A stretch of DNA of 61,522 bases, from the NCBI GenBank assembly GCA_021779535.1, contig JAJYAM010000008.1, positions 1 through 61,522 of the forward strand, in the 5' to 3' direction. The position numbers and the translations under genes are program-made. Below are positions 43,075 to 52,600 of the stretch, piece after piece. Source of the DNA: Pseudomonadota bacterium (GTDB lineage: Bacteria > Pseudomonadota > Gammaproteobacteria > Steroidobacterales > Steroidobacteraceae). The number at the start of each line of letters is the position of its first letter. The stretch's first letter is position 1. A model generated the notes under the pieces. It made no database searches. It worked only from the letters and a program-made list of their open reading frames with translations, and was not told the DNA's origin.

Positions 43075-45039
43075 TCAGTGCGCCCGCGCCGCGGCCGAGC
43101 CCGGCGCGGCCGCCCCGTGCAGGCGCTCGACGAGGAAGCGCGCCGCATCCGCCGCCGCGGTGACCACCGGGATCGGCGGCAGCGCTTCGAGGAACGCCCG
43201 GCCGTAGGACTTGCGCGTGATCCGCGGATCGCCGATCACGATCACGCCGAAGTCCTCGACGTCGCGGATCAGGCGGCCGACGCCCTGCTTCAGCGCGAGC
43301 ACCGCCTGCGGCAGCTGGTGCTCGGTGAACGGGTTCCCGCCGCGCCGGCGGATGCCCTCGAGCCGCGCGGCGAGCAGCGGGTCGTCCGGCGCGGCGAACG
43401 GCAGCTTGTCGATCGCGACGATCGCGAGCGCCTCGCCCTTCACGTCGACGCCTTCCCAGAAGCTCCCGGTCGCGAGCAGCACCGCGTTGCCGAGCTCCCG
43501 AAAGCGCGCGAGCAGCGCCTCGCGCGGCGCCTCGCCCTGCACGAGCAGCGGGAACGGCGGCGCCGGGAAGCGCCGCTTGAGACACAGGATCCCCTCGGCG
43601 AGCGCGCGATGGCTGGTGTACAGCAGGAACGCGCGGCCGCCGCTCGCCTCGAGCAGGGGCGCGCAGGCGTCGATGAACGCGGCCGGATAGCCCGGCGAGG
43701 CGGGTTCGGGCATCCCGGGCGGCAGGAACAGCCGGGCCTGCTCGCGAAAGTCGAACGGGCTCGCGATCGCGAGCGTGCGGGCGTCCTCGAACCCGATCCG
43801 CGCCGCGAAATGCGAGAAGTCGCCCGCGATCGCGAGCGTCGCCGAGGTGAAGATCCAGGTCGCGCCGCCATCATCGACCGCCGCGCGCAACCGCGCAGCG
43901 ACCTCGAACGGCGTGAACTGCAGCGCGAAGCCGCCGTGGGCCGCCTCGGCCCAGCGCACCCCGTTCGCGTCCTCGGTCGCGACCAGCTCCGCGAGCGCCG
44001 CCGCGCTCGCCCGCGCGCGGCGCACGCAGTTCGCGACGCCGGCGCCGGCGCCGAGCGCTTCGAGTTCGGTCGCGAGCGCGCCGAGGTCCGCGCCGAGATC
44101 CTCGATCCCGTCGAGGAACCCCGCCGGGAGCTGCGACCAGTCGACCCGCGGCGCGCGCCCGGCGAGATCGCGGCCCAGCTCCGCGGCGCGCGCCTCCAGC
44201 CGGTCGAACTCCTGGATGAGCGGCGCCGCGTCCGCGCCGGCCGCGCCCAACTCGGCGAGCGCGTCGCGGCGGATCGCGTCGAGCTGCCGGGCGTGCCACG
44301 CGCGGCCGAAGAACTGCGTCGCGATCTCCGGCACTTGATGGGCCTCGTCGAGGATCACCGCGTCGGCGCCGGGCAAGAGGTCGCCGAAACCCTCCTCCTT
44401 CAACGCCAGATCCGCGAGCAACAGGTGATGGTTCACGACGACGACGTCGGCGGCCTGGGCCGCGCGGCGCGCCTCGAGCACGTGGCAGTGGTGCGCGTGC
44501 GCGCACTCCGCGCCGAGACAGTTGTCGCGCGTCGAGGTGATCCGCGGCCACAGCGGCGAGCGCTCCGGCAAATCCGCGAGCTCGGCGAGATCGCCGGTCT
44601 TCGTCGACGCCGCCCAGCGCTCGACGCGCACGAGCGCGCGCGCGGTCGCACGCTCGAAGCCCGGCAGCGCGCGCTCGCGGGTCGCGAGCTCCAGCCGGTG
44701 GCGGCACAGGTAGTTCGAACGGCCTTTCAGCAGCGCGACCTGCGCCGGGCTGCCGAGCGCGCGCGCGAGCAGCGGCAGGTCGCGGTGATAGAGCTGGTCC
44801 TGGAGCGTGCGCGTCCCGGTCGACAGGATCACCCGCCGCCCGGACAGCAGCGCCGGGACGAGGTACGCGAAGGTCTTGCCGGTCCCGGTGCCCGCCTCGA
44901 CGATCAAGGGCTCGGCGAGCGCGAGCGCGCGCGCGACCGCCGCCGCCATGGCGGACTGCTCCGGCCGGACCCGATAGCCCGGCCACGCGTGCGCGAGCGG
45001 GCCGGACGGGGCGAAGCACTCCGCGACGTCGTTCAGCAT
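43075..45039 (-). CDS. yoaA: DinG-family ATP-dependent helicase, YoaA type
   Basis: 654 residues (E. coli YoaA 636). XPD-like superfamily 2 helicase with an Fe-S cluster. Walker A EAGTGTGKTFAYLVPA, DEAH box VILDEAHQVPE, and the C-terminal motifs FLLYTSHRAL, ATGSFWEGVDVKG and QGVGRLIRD. Four Fe-S cysteines are visible: SNYLCRHRL, then DNCLGAECAHAHHCHVL. It probably acts in DNA repair at stalled forks (YoaA works with the Pol III chi subunit). The tsaB neighbour favours YoaA over DinG. 10 bp after the DUF11-like gene, same strand. Confidence 0.9.
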   Translation of the reverse strand: MLNDVAECFAPSGPLAHAWPGYRVRPEQSAMAAAVARALALAEPLIVEAGTGTGKTFAYLVPALLSGRRVILSTGTRTLQDQLYHRDLPLLARALGSPAQVALLKGRSNYLCRHRLELATRERALPGFERATARALVRVERWAASTKTGDLAELADLPERSPLWPRITSTRDNCLGAECAHAHHCHVLEARRAAQAADVVVVNHHLLLADLALKEEGFGDLLPGADAVILDEAHQVPEIATQFFGRAWHARQLDAIRRDALAELGAAGADAAPLIQEFDRLEARAAELGRDLAGRAPRVDWSQLPAGFLDGIEDLGADLGALATELEALGAGAGVANCVRRARASAAALAELVATEDANGVRWAEAAHGGFALQFTPFEVAARLRAAVDDGGATWIFTSATLAIAGDFSHFAARIGFEDARTLAIASPFDFREQARLFLPPGMPEPASPGYPAAFIDACAPLLEASGGRAFLLYTSHRALAEGILCLKRRFPAPPFPLLVQGEAPREALLARFRELGNAVLLATGSFWEGVDVKGEALAIVAIDKLPFAAPDDPLLAARLEGIRRRGGNPFTEHQLPQAVLALKQGVGRLIRDVEDFGVIVIGDPRITRKSYGRAFLEALPPIPVVTAAADAARFLVERLHGAAAPGSAAARAH

Positions 45040-45049
45040 CGGCGCGGCC

Positions 45050-45595
45050 TCAGCGCAGCACCGCGGTGTAGCGCAGGTACGCGACCGATCCGGACTGCAG
45101 CGGATCCTCGAGCACCCAGCACAGGTTGGTGTAATCGGCCGCCGTCGCCGGTCGCGGCCGGCCGTCCGCCCCGGCCACGCGCAAGCGGCCCGGCGCGGCG
45201 TACGTGCGCCCGCCGTCGACCGAGAAAGTGATCCTCGCGCCGGGGCCGACCGCGCTGTCCACGACGTAGCGCATCCGGTCCGGGATCGGCGCGGTCACCA
45301 CGACCCCGGTCACCGGCAACTGACCGAGATTGGTCACGCGCAAGGTATAGATCACCGGATCGCCCGCGACGACGCGGTTCGCCGGAACGAGTTGGATCCG
45401 GGCGTGACCGTCGACGACGACGTGGCGCTCGACCGCGGCGGTGGTCGCAACCCCGATCGTGCCGCTCGGGATCGTCGTCGGTGCGGGCCCCGGCGGGGGC
45501 GAGGCCTGCGCGAGCGCCGCGCGGGCGAGCACGCAGGCCCCCGCCGCCGCGAGCGCGAGCGCCGGTCGTCGAGCCGATTTTCGGTGTAAATCCAT
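45050..45595 (-). CDS. Exported DUF11-like (conserved repeat) protein, function unknown
   Basis: 181 residues. An N-terminal signal (about 1-30: basic start, then Ala-rich hydrophobic core, cleavage near ALAQA), a short Pro/Thr linker, then one beta-sandwich domain at about 70-160 with the pattern VVAGDPVIYTLRVTNLGQLPVTGVVVTAPIP (split here as family evidence: AGDPVIYTLRVTNLG and VTAPIPDRMRY), typical of DUF11/conserved-repeat Ig-like domains in secreted and surface proteins. C-terminus SGSVAYLRYTAVLR closes the domain. One such domain alone is small for the family. A minus-strand TATACT (45628-45623) or TATAAA (45613-45608) could serve as its -10. No partner gene suggests a role. Confidence 0.7.
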   Translation of the reverse strand: MDLHRKSARRPALALAAAGACVLARAALAQASPPPGPAPTTIPSGTIGVATTAAVERHVVVDGHARIQLVPANRVVAGDPVIYTLRVTNLGQLPVTGVVVTAPIPDRMRYVVDSAVGPGARITFSVDGGRTYAAPGRLRVAGADGRPRPATAADYTNLCWVLEDPLQSGSVAYLRYTAVLR

Positions 45596-45607
45596 GATCT
45601 AAGAGGA

Positions 45608-45630
45608 TTTTATACGTATGTTAGTATAAT
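45608..45630. promoter_or_regulatory. Divergent promoter elements of pckG and the DUF11-like gene
   Basis: A strongly AT-rich 30-bp island. Plus strand TATAAT (45625-45630) is 29 nt before the pckG ATG. On the minus strand TATACT (45628-45623) overlaps it, and TATAAA (45613-45608) is a second option. No clear -35 is visible for either direction. Confidence 0.5.
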
Positions 45631-45659
45631 TGCTTTACCGTCGGCGCTGAAGGACACCC

Positions 45660-47438
45660 ATGGCGATCGCTCCGCATTCGCTCGAGCACCTGTCATCGAT
45701 CAGCCACGAAGTCGCCGCCTGGGTCGCCGAGGTCGCGCAGCTGACCGTGCCGTCGGCCGTGCACTGGTGCGACGGGAGCGATGCCGAGTTCCGGATGCTG
45801 CAGCGTGGGCTCGTGTCGTCGGGCGAGCTCATCCCGCTCAACGAGAGCGCTTTTCCGGGCTGTTTCCTGTATCGCTCCGACCCGACCGACGTCGCGCGCG
45901 TCGAACACCTGACCTTCGTGTGCACCCGCAGCCGCGACGACGCGGGTCCGAACAACCTGTGGATGGCGCCCGCCGAGGCGCACCGCAAGCTCGACGACCT
46001 GTTCCGCGGCTGCATGCGCGGGCGCACGATGTACGTGATCGCGTACTGCATGGGCCCGCTCGACTCGCCGCTCGCCCGCTGCGGCGTGGAGATCACCGAC
46101 AGCCCCTACGTCGTGCTCAACATGCACTTGATGACCCGGATGGGGCGCGCGGCGCTCGAGCGCATCGGCCGCGAGGGCTCGTTCGTCAAAGGGCTGCACT
46201 CGACCGGCGAGCTGGATCCGGCGCGGCGCTTCATCATGCACTTTCCCGAGGAGTCGACGATCAAGAGCTTCGGGTCGGGCTACGGCGGCAACGCGCTGCT
46301 CGGCAAGAAGTGCCACGCGCTGCGGATCGCGAGCTGGCAGGCGCGCCGCGAGGGTTGGCTCGCCGAGCACATGCTGATCGCCGGGATCGAGAGCCCGGAC
46401 GGACGGACCCGCTACGTCGCCTGCGCGTTCCCGTCGGCCTGCGGCAAGACGAACCTCGCGATGCTGATCCCGCCGGCGAGCTACCCGGGCTGGAAGATCT
46501 GGACCGTCGGCGACGACATCGCGTGGCTGCACCCGGGGCGCGACGGGCGGCTCTACGCGATCAACCCGGAATCCGGCTACTTCGGCGTCGTGCCGGGCAC
46601 GAACCCGAAGACCAACCGCAATGCGTACGAGACGATCCGCCGCGACACGATCTTCACGAACGTCGCGCTGACCGCGGGCGGGGAGCCGTGGTGGGAGGGC
46701 CTGCACGAGGGCCAGCCCGCGTTCGACTGGCGCGGGCAGCCGTACGACCCGGCAAACGGTCCGGCCGCGCACCCGAACTCGCGCTTCACGGTCGCCGCGA
46801 AACGCAATCCGAGCTACACGCGCACGGCCGAGGACCCGGACGGCGTGCCGATCTCGGCGATCGTGTTCGGCGGCCGGCGCCGCACGCTCGCGCCGCTCGT
46901 CTATCAGGCGCGCAGCTGGAACCACGGCGTGCTGGTCGGCGCCTCGGTCGCCTCCGAGACCACCGCCGCCGCGACCGGCGAAGTCGGCGTGGTGCGCCGC
47001 GACCCGATGGCGATGAAGCCGTTCGCCGGCTACAACTTCGGCGACTACTGGGATCATTGGATCAAGGTCGGTGCGCGCCTCGAGCACCCGCCGCAGATCT
47101 TCCACGTGAACTGGTTCCGCCAGGGCGCGGACGGGAAGTACCTGTGGCCGGGGTTCGGCGAGAACCTGCGCGTGCTGCGCTGGATGCTCGATCGCTGCGA
47201 CGGCAGCGCGGGCGCGGTCGACACGCCGATCGGGCACCTGCCCGGGCCGACCGACCTCGACGTGCACGGGCTCGACCTGCATGAATCGACGATCGAGGAG
47301 CTACTCGCGGTGGACCGGGACGCGTGGCGCGGCGAGTTCGACGCGATCGGCGCCTACCTCGGCGAGTACGGCGAGCGGCTCCCGCAAGCGCTCGCCAGAG
47401 AGCTGCACGAATCGATGCAACGCCTGCACGCGCGCTGA
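45660..47438 (+). CDS. pckG: Phosphoenolpyruvate carboxykinase (GTP)
   Basis: 592 residues. It decarboxylates and phosphorylates oxaloacetate to phosphoenolpyruvate with GTP, the entry to gluconeogenesis. The P-loop FPSACGKTNLAM is at about 257-268 with the reactive Cys261; other signatures are WTVGDDIAWL (metal), INPESGYFGVVPGTN, ESTIKSFGSGYGGNALLGKKC and the C-terminal FHVNWFRQ. It is the GTP class, not the ATP class (PckA) of E. coli. A GAAGGA Shine-Dalgarno precedes the ATG. It converges on the cyclase gene. Confidence 0.97.
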   Translation: MAIAPHSLEHLSSISHEVAAWVAEVAQLTVPSAVHWCDGSDAEFRMLQRGLVSSGELIPLNESAFPGCFLYRSDPTDVARVEHLTFVCTRSRDDAGPNNLWMAPAEAHRKLDDLFRGCMRGRTMYVIAYCMGPLDSPLARCGVEITDSPYVVLNMHLMTRMGRAALERIGREGSFVKGLHSTGELDPARRFIMHFPEESTIKSFGSGYGGNALLGKKCHALRIASWQARREGWLAEHMLIAGIESPDGRTRYVACAFPSACGKTNLAMLIPPASYPGWKIWTVGDDIAWLHPGRDGRLYAINPESGYFGVVPGTNPKTNRNAYETIRRDTIFTNVALTAGGEPWWEGLHEGQPAFDWRGQPYDPANGPAAHPNSRFTVAAKRNPSYTRTAEDPDGVPISAIVFGGRRRTLAPLVYQARSWNHGVLVGASVASETTAAATGEVGVVRRDPMAMKPFAGYNFGDYWDHWIKVGARLEHPPQIFHVNWFRQGADGKYLWPGFGENLRVLRWMLDRCDGSAGAVDTPIGHLPGPTDLDVHGLDLHESTIEELLAVDRDAWRGEFDAIGAYLGEYGERLPQALARELHESMQRLHAR

Positions 47439-47445
47439 GCGCGCG
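47429..47445. terminator. Short GC hairpin at the pckG stop codon
   Basis: Seven-bp perfect stem (cgcgcgc / gcgcgcg) whose 3-nt loop is the pckG TGA itself. It lies between convergent pckG and the cyclase gene, which are only 13 bp apart. No T-run, so the assignment is weak. Confidence 0.3.
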
Positions 47446-47451
47446 GTCCGC

Positions 47452-48351
47452 TCACTCCTCGCAACGATAGCGGATCACCTGCGAGGAGTTGCTGTCCGGC
47501 GCGCGGCCGAGGCCGATCAGTCCCTCGCCGCGGATCTGCATCGAGTCGCGCCGCAGGAACGCCTCCTCGCCGTCGTTGCCGACGACGAACGTGCCGTTCG
47601 TGCTCTGATCGACGAGCAGGAACTTGTTGCGGCTGATCTCGACGCGCGCGTGCAGCCGCGAGATCAGGTTGCCCTTCACGACGAGGTCGTTCTCCTCGGC
47701 GCGGCCGATGCTCACGTTCGCGCGCGCCTCGTCGACCACGACCTCCTGGCCCTGGTAGCGCAGCCGCAGCCGCAGCGGCCGCGGCGCGTGCTCGCGCGCG
47801 GCGATCTGGGGCACCATGCTGGTCACGTCCTCCGGCTGCCAGAGCACCTCGTAGAGCGCGACCTCGCTGCTGCGGCCCTTCAGCGTCGCGACGTCGATCT
47901 GGCGCACCGCCGCACGCCATTCCGAGGCGAGGTGCTCGACGGTCGTCGCCGTCGTCATGATCTGGCCGGCCTTCGCCTGGCTCGTCATCCGGTTCGCGGT
48001 GTGGACCGCCGCGCCGAAGATGTCGCGCTGCTCGGCGACGACCGGGCCGTAGTTGCAGCCGATCCGGATCGCGACCGCGTGCTCGCCGATTTTCAGGCCC
48101 GGGTGCGTGGTGATCTCCCGCTGCATCTGGGCCGCGGCGTTCAACGCGTCGTCCGCGGTCGGGAAGGTCGCCATCACCTCGTCGCCCATCGTCTTGATCA
48201 CGGTACCGTGGTGCTGCTCGGTCGCCCCGCGCATCACGTCGATGCAGATCCCGACCATGTCGCGCGCGCGCAAGTCGCCGAGCTGTTCGTAGAGCTTGGT
48301 GCTGCCGACGACGTCGGCGAACAGGATCGCAACTTCGACTTCGTTTCCCAT
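47452..48351 (-). CDS. Class III nucleotide cyclase domain protein with C-terminal FHA domain
   Basis: 299 residues, no membrane segment. Cyclase domain at about 5-170: metal Asp13 (LFADVVGST) and Asp57 (KTMGDEVMATF), adenine-type Lys53 and Asp110 (DIFG), Arg121. The transition-state Asn expected in the VNxAAR motif is His117 (AVHTANRM), so cyclase activity is uncertain. An FHA domain (about 210-290) follows with SIGRAEENDLVV, ISRLHARVEI and QSTNGTF, keeping the phosphothreonine-binding Arg217, Ser231, His234 and Asn252. Likely links phosphothreonine signalling with cyclic nucleotide production or a relic of it. Start taken at MGNEVEVAILF; the frame is open upstream without conserved sequence. 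Confidence 0.85.
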   Translation of the reverse strand: MGNEVEVAILFADVVGSTKLYEQLGDLRARDMVGICIDVMRGATEQHHGTVIKTMGDEVMATFPTADDALNAAAQMQREITTHPGLKIGEHAVAIRIGCNYGPVVAEQRDIFGAAVHTANRMTSQAKAGQIMTTATTVEHLASEWRAAVRQIDVATLKGRSSEVALYEVLWQPEDVTSMVPQIAAREHAPRPLRLRLRYQGQEVVVDEARANVSIGRAEENDLVVKGNLISRLHARVEISRNKFLLVDQSTNGTFVVGNDGEEAFLRRDSMQIRGEGLIGLGRAPDSNSSQVIRYRCEE

Positions 48352-48363
48352 GGTCGAGGCCCG

Positions 48364-48369
48364 ATTATA
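48364..48369 (-). promoter_or_regulatory. -10 element before the cyclase-FHA gene
   Basis: A perfect TATAAT on the minus strand, 12 nt before the ATG at 48351, so the expected leader is about 5 nt. No Shine-Dalgarno and no clear -35. Confidence 0.4.
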
Positions 48370-48428
48370 CTTAATCCGTCCCTGAAAGCTCCGCACTGCC
48401 GCGACGAGCGCCCCGCCGGCGCCCGCGA

Positions 48429-49487
<1,059 letters not shown>

Positions 49488-49494
49488 CGCGGGT

Positions 49495-49500
49495 AGTCTA
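49495..49500 (-). promoter_or_regulatory. -10 element placed for a leaderless dusA mRNA
   Basis: TAGACT on the minus strand with 7 nt between it and the dusA ATG, so transcription would begin at or within a base or two of the start codon. Assigned from the TANNNT pattern and the lack of a Shine-Dalgarno. Confidence 0.4.
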
Positions 49501-49525
49501 TCGTTTGCCGGGGAGACATACCGGA

Positions 49526-49563
49526 CTCACGGCCGTCCGTGAGCGCCGGCGGCTCAGCCGGCG
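49526..49563 (-). terminator. Tandem hairpins after the PAS/GGDEF/EAL gene
   Basis: Two adjacent perfect 7-bp stems: ctcacgg/ccgtgag with a 4-nt loop (49526-49543) and cgccggc/gccggcg with a 6-nt loop (49544-49563). They lie 47 nt after the stop at 49610 and before dusA on the minus strand. No T-run follows; a factor-dependent or stability role is as likely. Confidence 0.4.
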
Positions 49564-49609
49564 GGCGTTGCGGCGATGGTGCGCGTTCCGCCGGTCCCGG
49601 TCGCCGCGC

Positions 49610-52600
49610 TCACCGCCCGCCGGGGTAGGGAAACTCCGCGATCGGGCGCGGAACGGCGATGTGGAAGCCCTGCGCGAAACCGATCCCGAGGCGCGCGAGC
49701 TCCGCGAACACCTCGGCCGACTCGACCCGCTCGGCGATCGTGCGGATCCCCATCGCGCGGCCGACCTGGCTGATCGCCTCGACCATGCTGCGATCGACCG
49801 GATCCCGGGTGACGTTCTCGATGAACTGCCCGTCGATCTTCAGGTAGTCGACCGGCAGCGTCTTCAGGTACAGGAACGAGGACAAGCCGCTGCCGAAGTC
49901 GTCGAGCGCGAAGTGGCAGCCGCGCGCCTTCAGCTCGCGCATGAAATGCACGACGTTGCCGAGGTTCGCGATCGCCGCGGTCTCGGTGATCTCGAAGCAC
50001 AGCGAGCCGGGCGCGAGGTGCGTCGCGCCGAGGAGCCCGATCAGGTCCTCGAGGAAGCGCTCGTCGTTCAGCGAGCTCCCCGAGAGGTTCACCGCGATCG
50101 TGTACGGCTCGACGCCGGGCGCGCCACGGTACGCGACCCGCTCGAGCGCCGTCTTCACGACCCAGCGGTCGATCGACGGCATCAGGCTGTAGCGCTCGGC
50201 CGCCGGGATGAACTCGGCCGGGGACACGAGCCGGCCCGGCTCGTCGCGCAGCCGCAGGAGCAGCTCGAAGTGCGCGCGCGCGGCGACGCCCGGGCTCGTC
50301 GGCACGATCGGCTGGAACGCGAGCTCGAAGCGGCTCTCCTCGCAGGCGCGGGCGAGCCGCGACACCCAGTGCATCTCGCGGTGCCGCTCCGGGACGTTGT
50401 CCGCGGTGTAGATCTCGACGCGGTTGCGGCCCGACTCCTTCGCCGAGTAGCACGCAACGTCCGCGGCGCTCAGCACGCTCGCGATCGTCGGCATCTCCTC
50501 GGTGATCTCGACGATCCCGATGCTCACGCCGATCGTGAACGTGCCGTCCTGCCACACGAAGCGAAAATCGCGGATCGCCTGGCGCAGCGTCTCGGCGACG
50601 CGGACCGCCTGGTCGAGCGCGCAATCCTGCAGCAGGATCCCGAACTCGTCGCCGCCGAGGCGCGCCAGCGTATCGCCGGTGCGCACCCGGGTCTGCAGCA
50701 CGCCGGTGATCTGCTTCAGGAGCTGATCCCCCGCCGGGTGCCCGCAGGTGTCGTTGACCAGCTTGAACTGATCGAGATCGAGGTACAGGAGCGCGCGCCG
50801 CAGGCTCGGCTCCCGGCGCACCCCCTCGACCGCGGCCGCCAGCCGGTTCTCGAACTCACGGCGGTTGATGAGCCCGGTGAGCGCGTCGTGGCTCGCCTGG
50901 TAGCGCAGCGCGCGGTGGAGCCGTCGTTCCTTGCTGGCGTCGTGGAACACCAGGACCGCGCCGACCGTCTCGCCATTGCGGTTGCGGATCGGCGCCGCCG
51001 AGTCCTGGATCGCGATCTCGCGGTTCAACCGGGTCACGAGCACGGTGTGATCGGCGAGCCCGAGCACGCGCCCCTCGCGCAGGCAGCACATCACCGGGCA
51101 CTCGGTCGCCGCGTGCGTCGCTTCGTCGACGACGGTGAGCACCTCGCCGATCAGCCGGCCTTGCGCCTCGCGGCTCTCCCAGCCGGTCAGGCTCTCCGCC
51201 ATCGGGTTCATGTAGTCGATCCGGCCGGTCGAGTCGGTCGTGATCACCGCATCGCCGATCGACTGCAGCGTGACCTGTGCCCGCTCCTTCGCCTGGAACA
51301 CCGCGGTCTCGGCCCGCTTGCGCTCGGTGATGTCGGTGAGCGTGCCCTCGTAGCCGATCACAAGGCCCTGCGCGTCGCGCATCGCGCGGGCGTTGTCCGC
51401 GACGATCAGCATGCGCCCGTCCTTGCGGCGCAGCGTGAACTCGACGTTGCGCAGTTCGCCGTCGTTCTCCATCTGCCGGACCCAGGTATCACGGTCGTCC
51501 GGGTGCCAGTAGAGCCCCGACACCGGCAGCGCGCAGAGTTCCTCGGCGGTCTCGTAGCCCAGCATCTTCGCGAGCGCCCGGTTCGCCGCGAGGATCCGGC
51601 CGTCCGGGGTCGACCGGTACACGCCCTCGATCACGTTGTCGAAGAGCCCCCGGAACTTCGCCTCGCTTTCCCGCAGCGCCTCCTCCGCGGCGCGCCGCTC
51701 GATGGCGATTCCGGCGATCTGCGCGATCCGCGCGAGGAGTTCCACGTCGCGCGGGGACGGCGCGCCGGCCTCGCCCTGGTACACCGCGCAGGTGCCGACC
51801 ACGCGATCGTCGGACGCGAGGATCGGCATCGACCAGCACGCGCGCAAGCCGCCCTGCGCGGCGATCTCGCGACAGCGCTCCCAGACCGGATCCGTGGCGA
51901 TGTCGGCCGCGATCACCGCCTCGCCGCGCGCCGCCGCGGCCGCGCAGCTCCCGTAGCCCGGGATCGTCGGCACGCAGTCCATCGCGACCACGAACTCCCG
52001 CGGCAGACGCGGCACGACCGCGAAGCGCAGCACCCCGGCCGCCGCATCGAGGCGATTCAGCGCGCAGCGGCTCGCCGGCAGCGCATTTTCGAGCAGATCG
52101 CCGATCGCCTCGAACACCGCGTCCAGCGGCGCGTTCGCCGCGATCTTCTCGAACACCCGGCGCTCGCCCGCGGCGATCGCCTCGGCGCGCTTGCGCTCGG
52201 TGATGTCGGTGATGCTCGCGCGCAACAGCCGCCGCCGCGAGTTCGGCAGCCGCACGAAGCGCACCTCGCACGGGATCGTGCGGCCTTCGGCGTCGCAATG
52301 CGTCCATTCGAACACCGGCGTGCCACCCGCGAGCGCCGCGTCGACGTGACCGCGCACGATGCCGAACGACGGCGTTCCGTCCATCTGCACCGGCGGACTG
52401 ATCCGCGCAGGACCGCAGGCGAGGAGCTCGACGCGGGTCATCTTGAAGAAGCGGCACGCGTTGTCGTTCACGTCGACGAAGTGATCCGCGTCGACGTCGA
52501 ACAGGACGATCGCCTCCGGGGCATGCTCGACCAGCACGCGGTAACGCGCCTCGCTGTCGCGGATCATCTGCTCGGCCGCCTGCCGCTCGCTGATGTCGCG

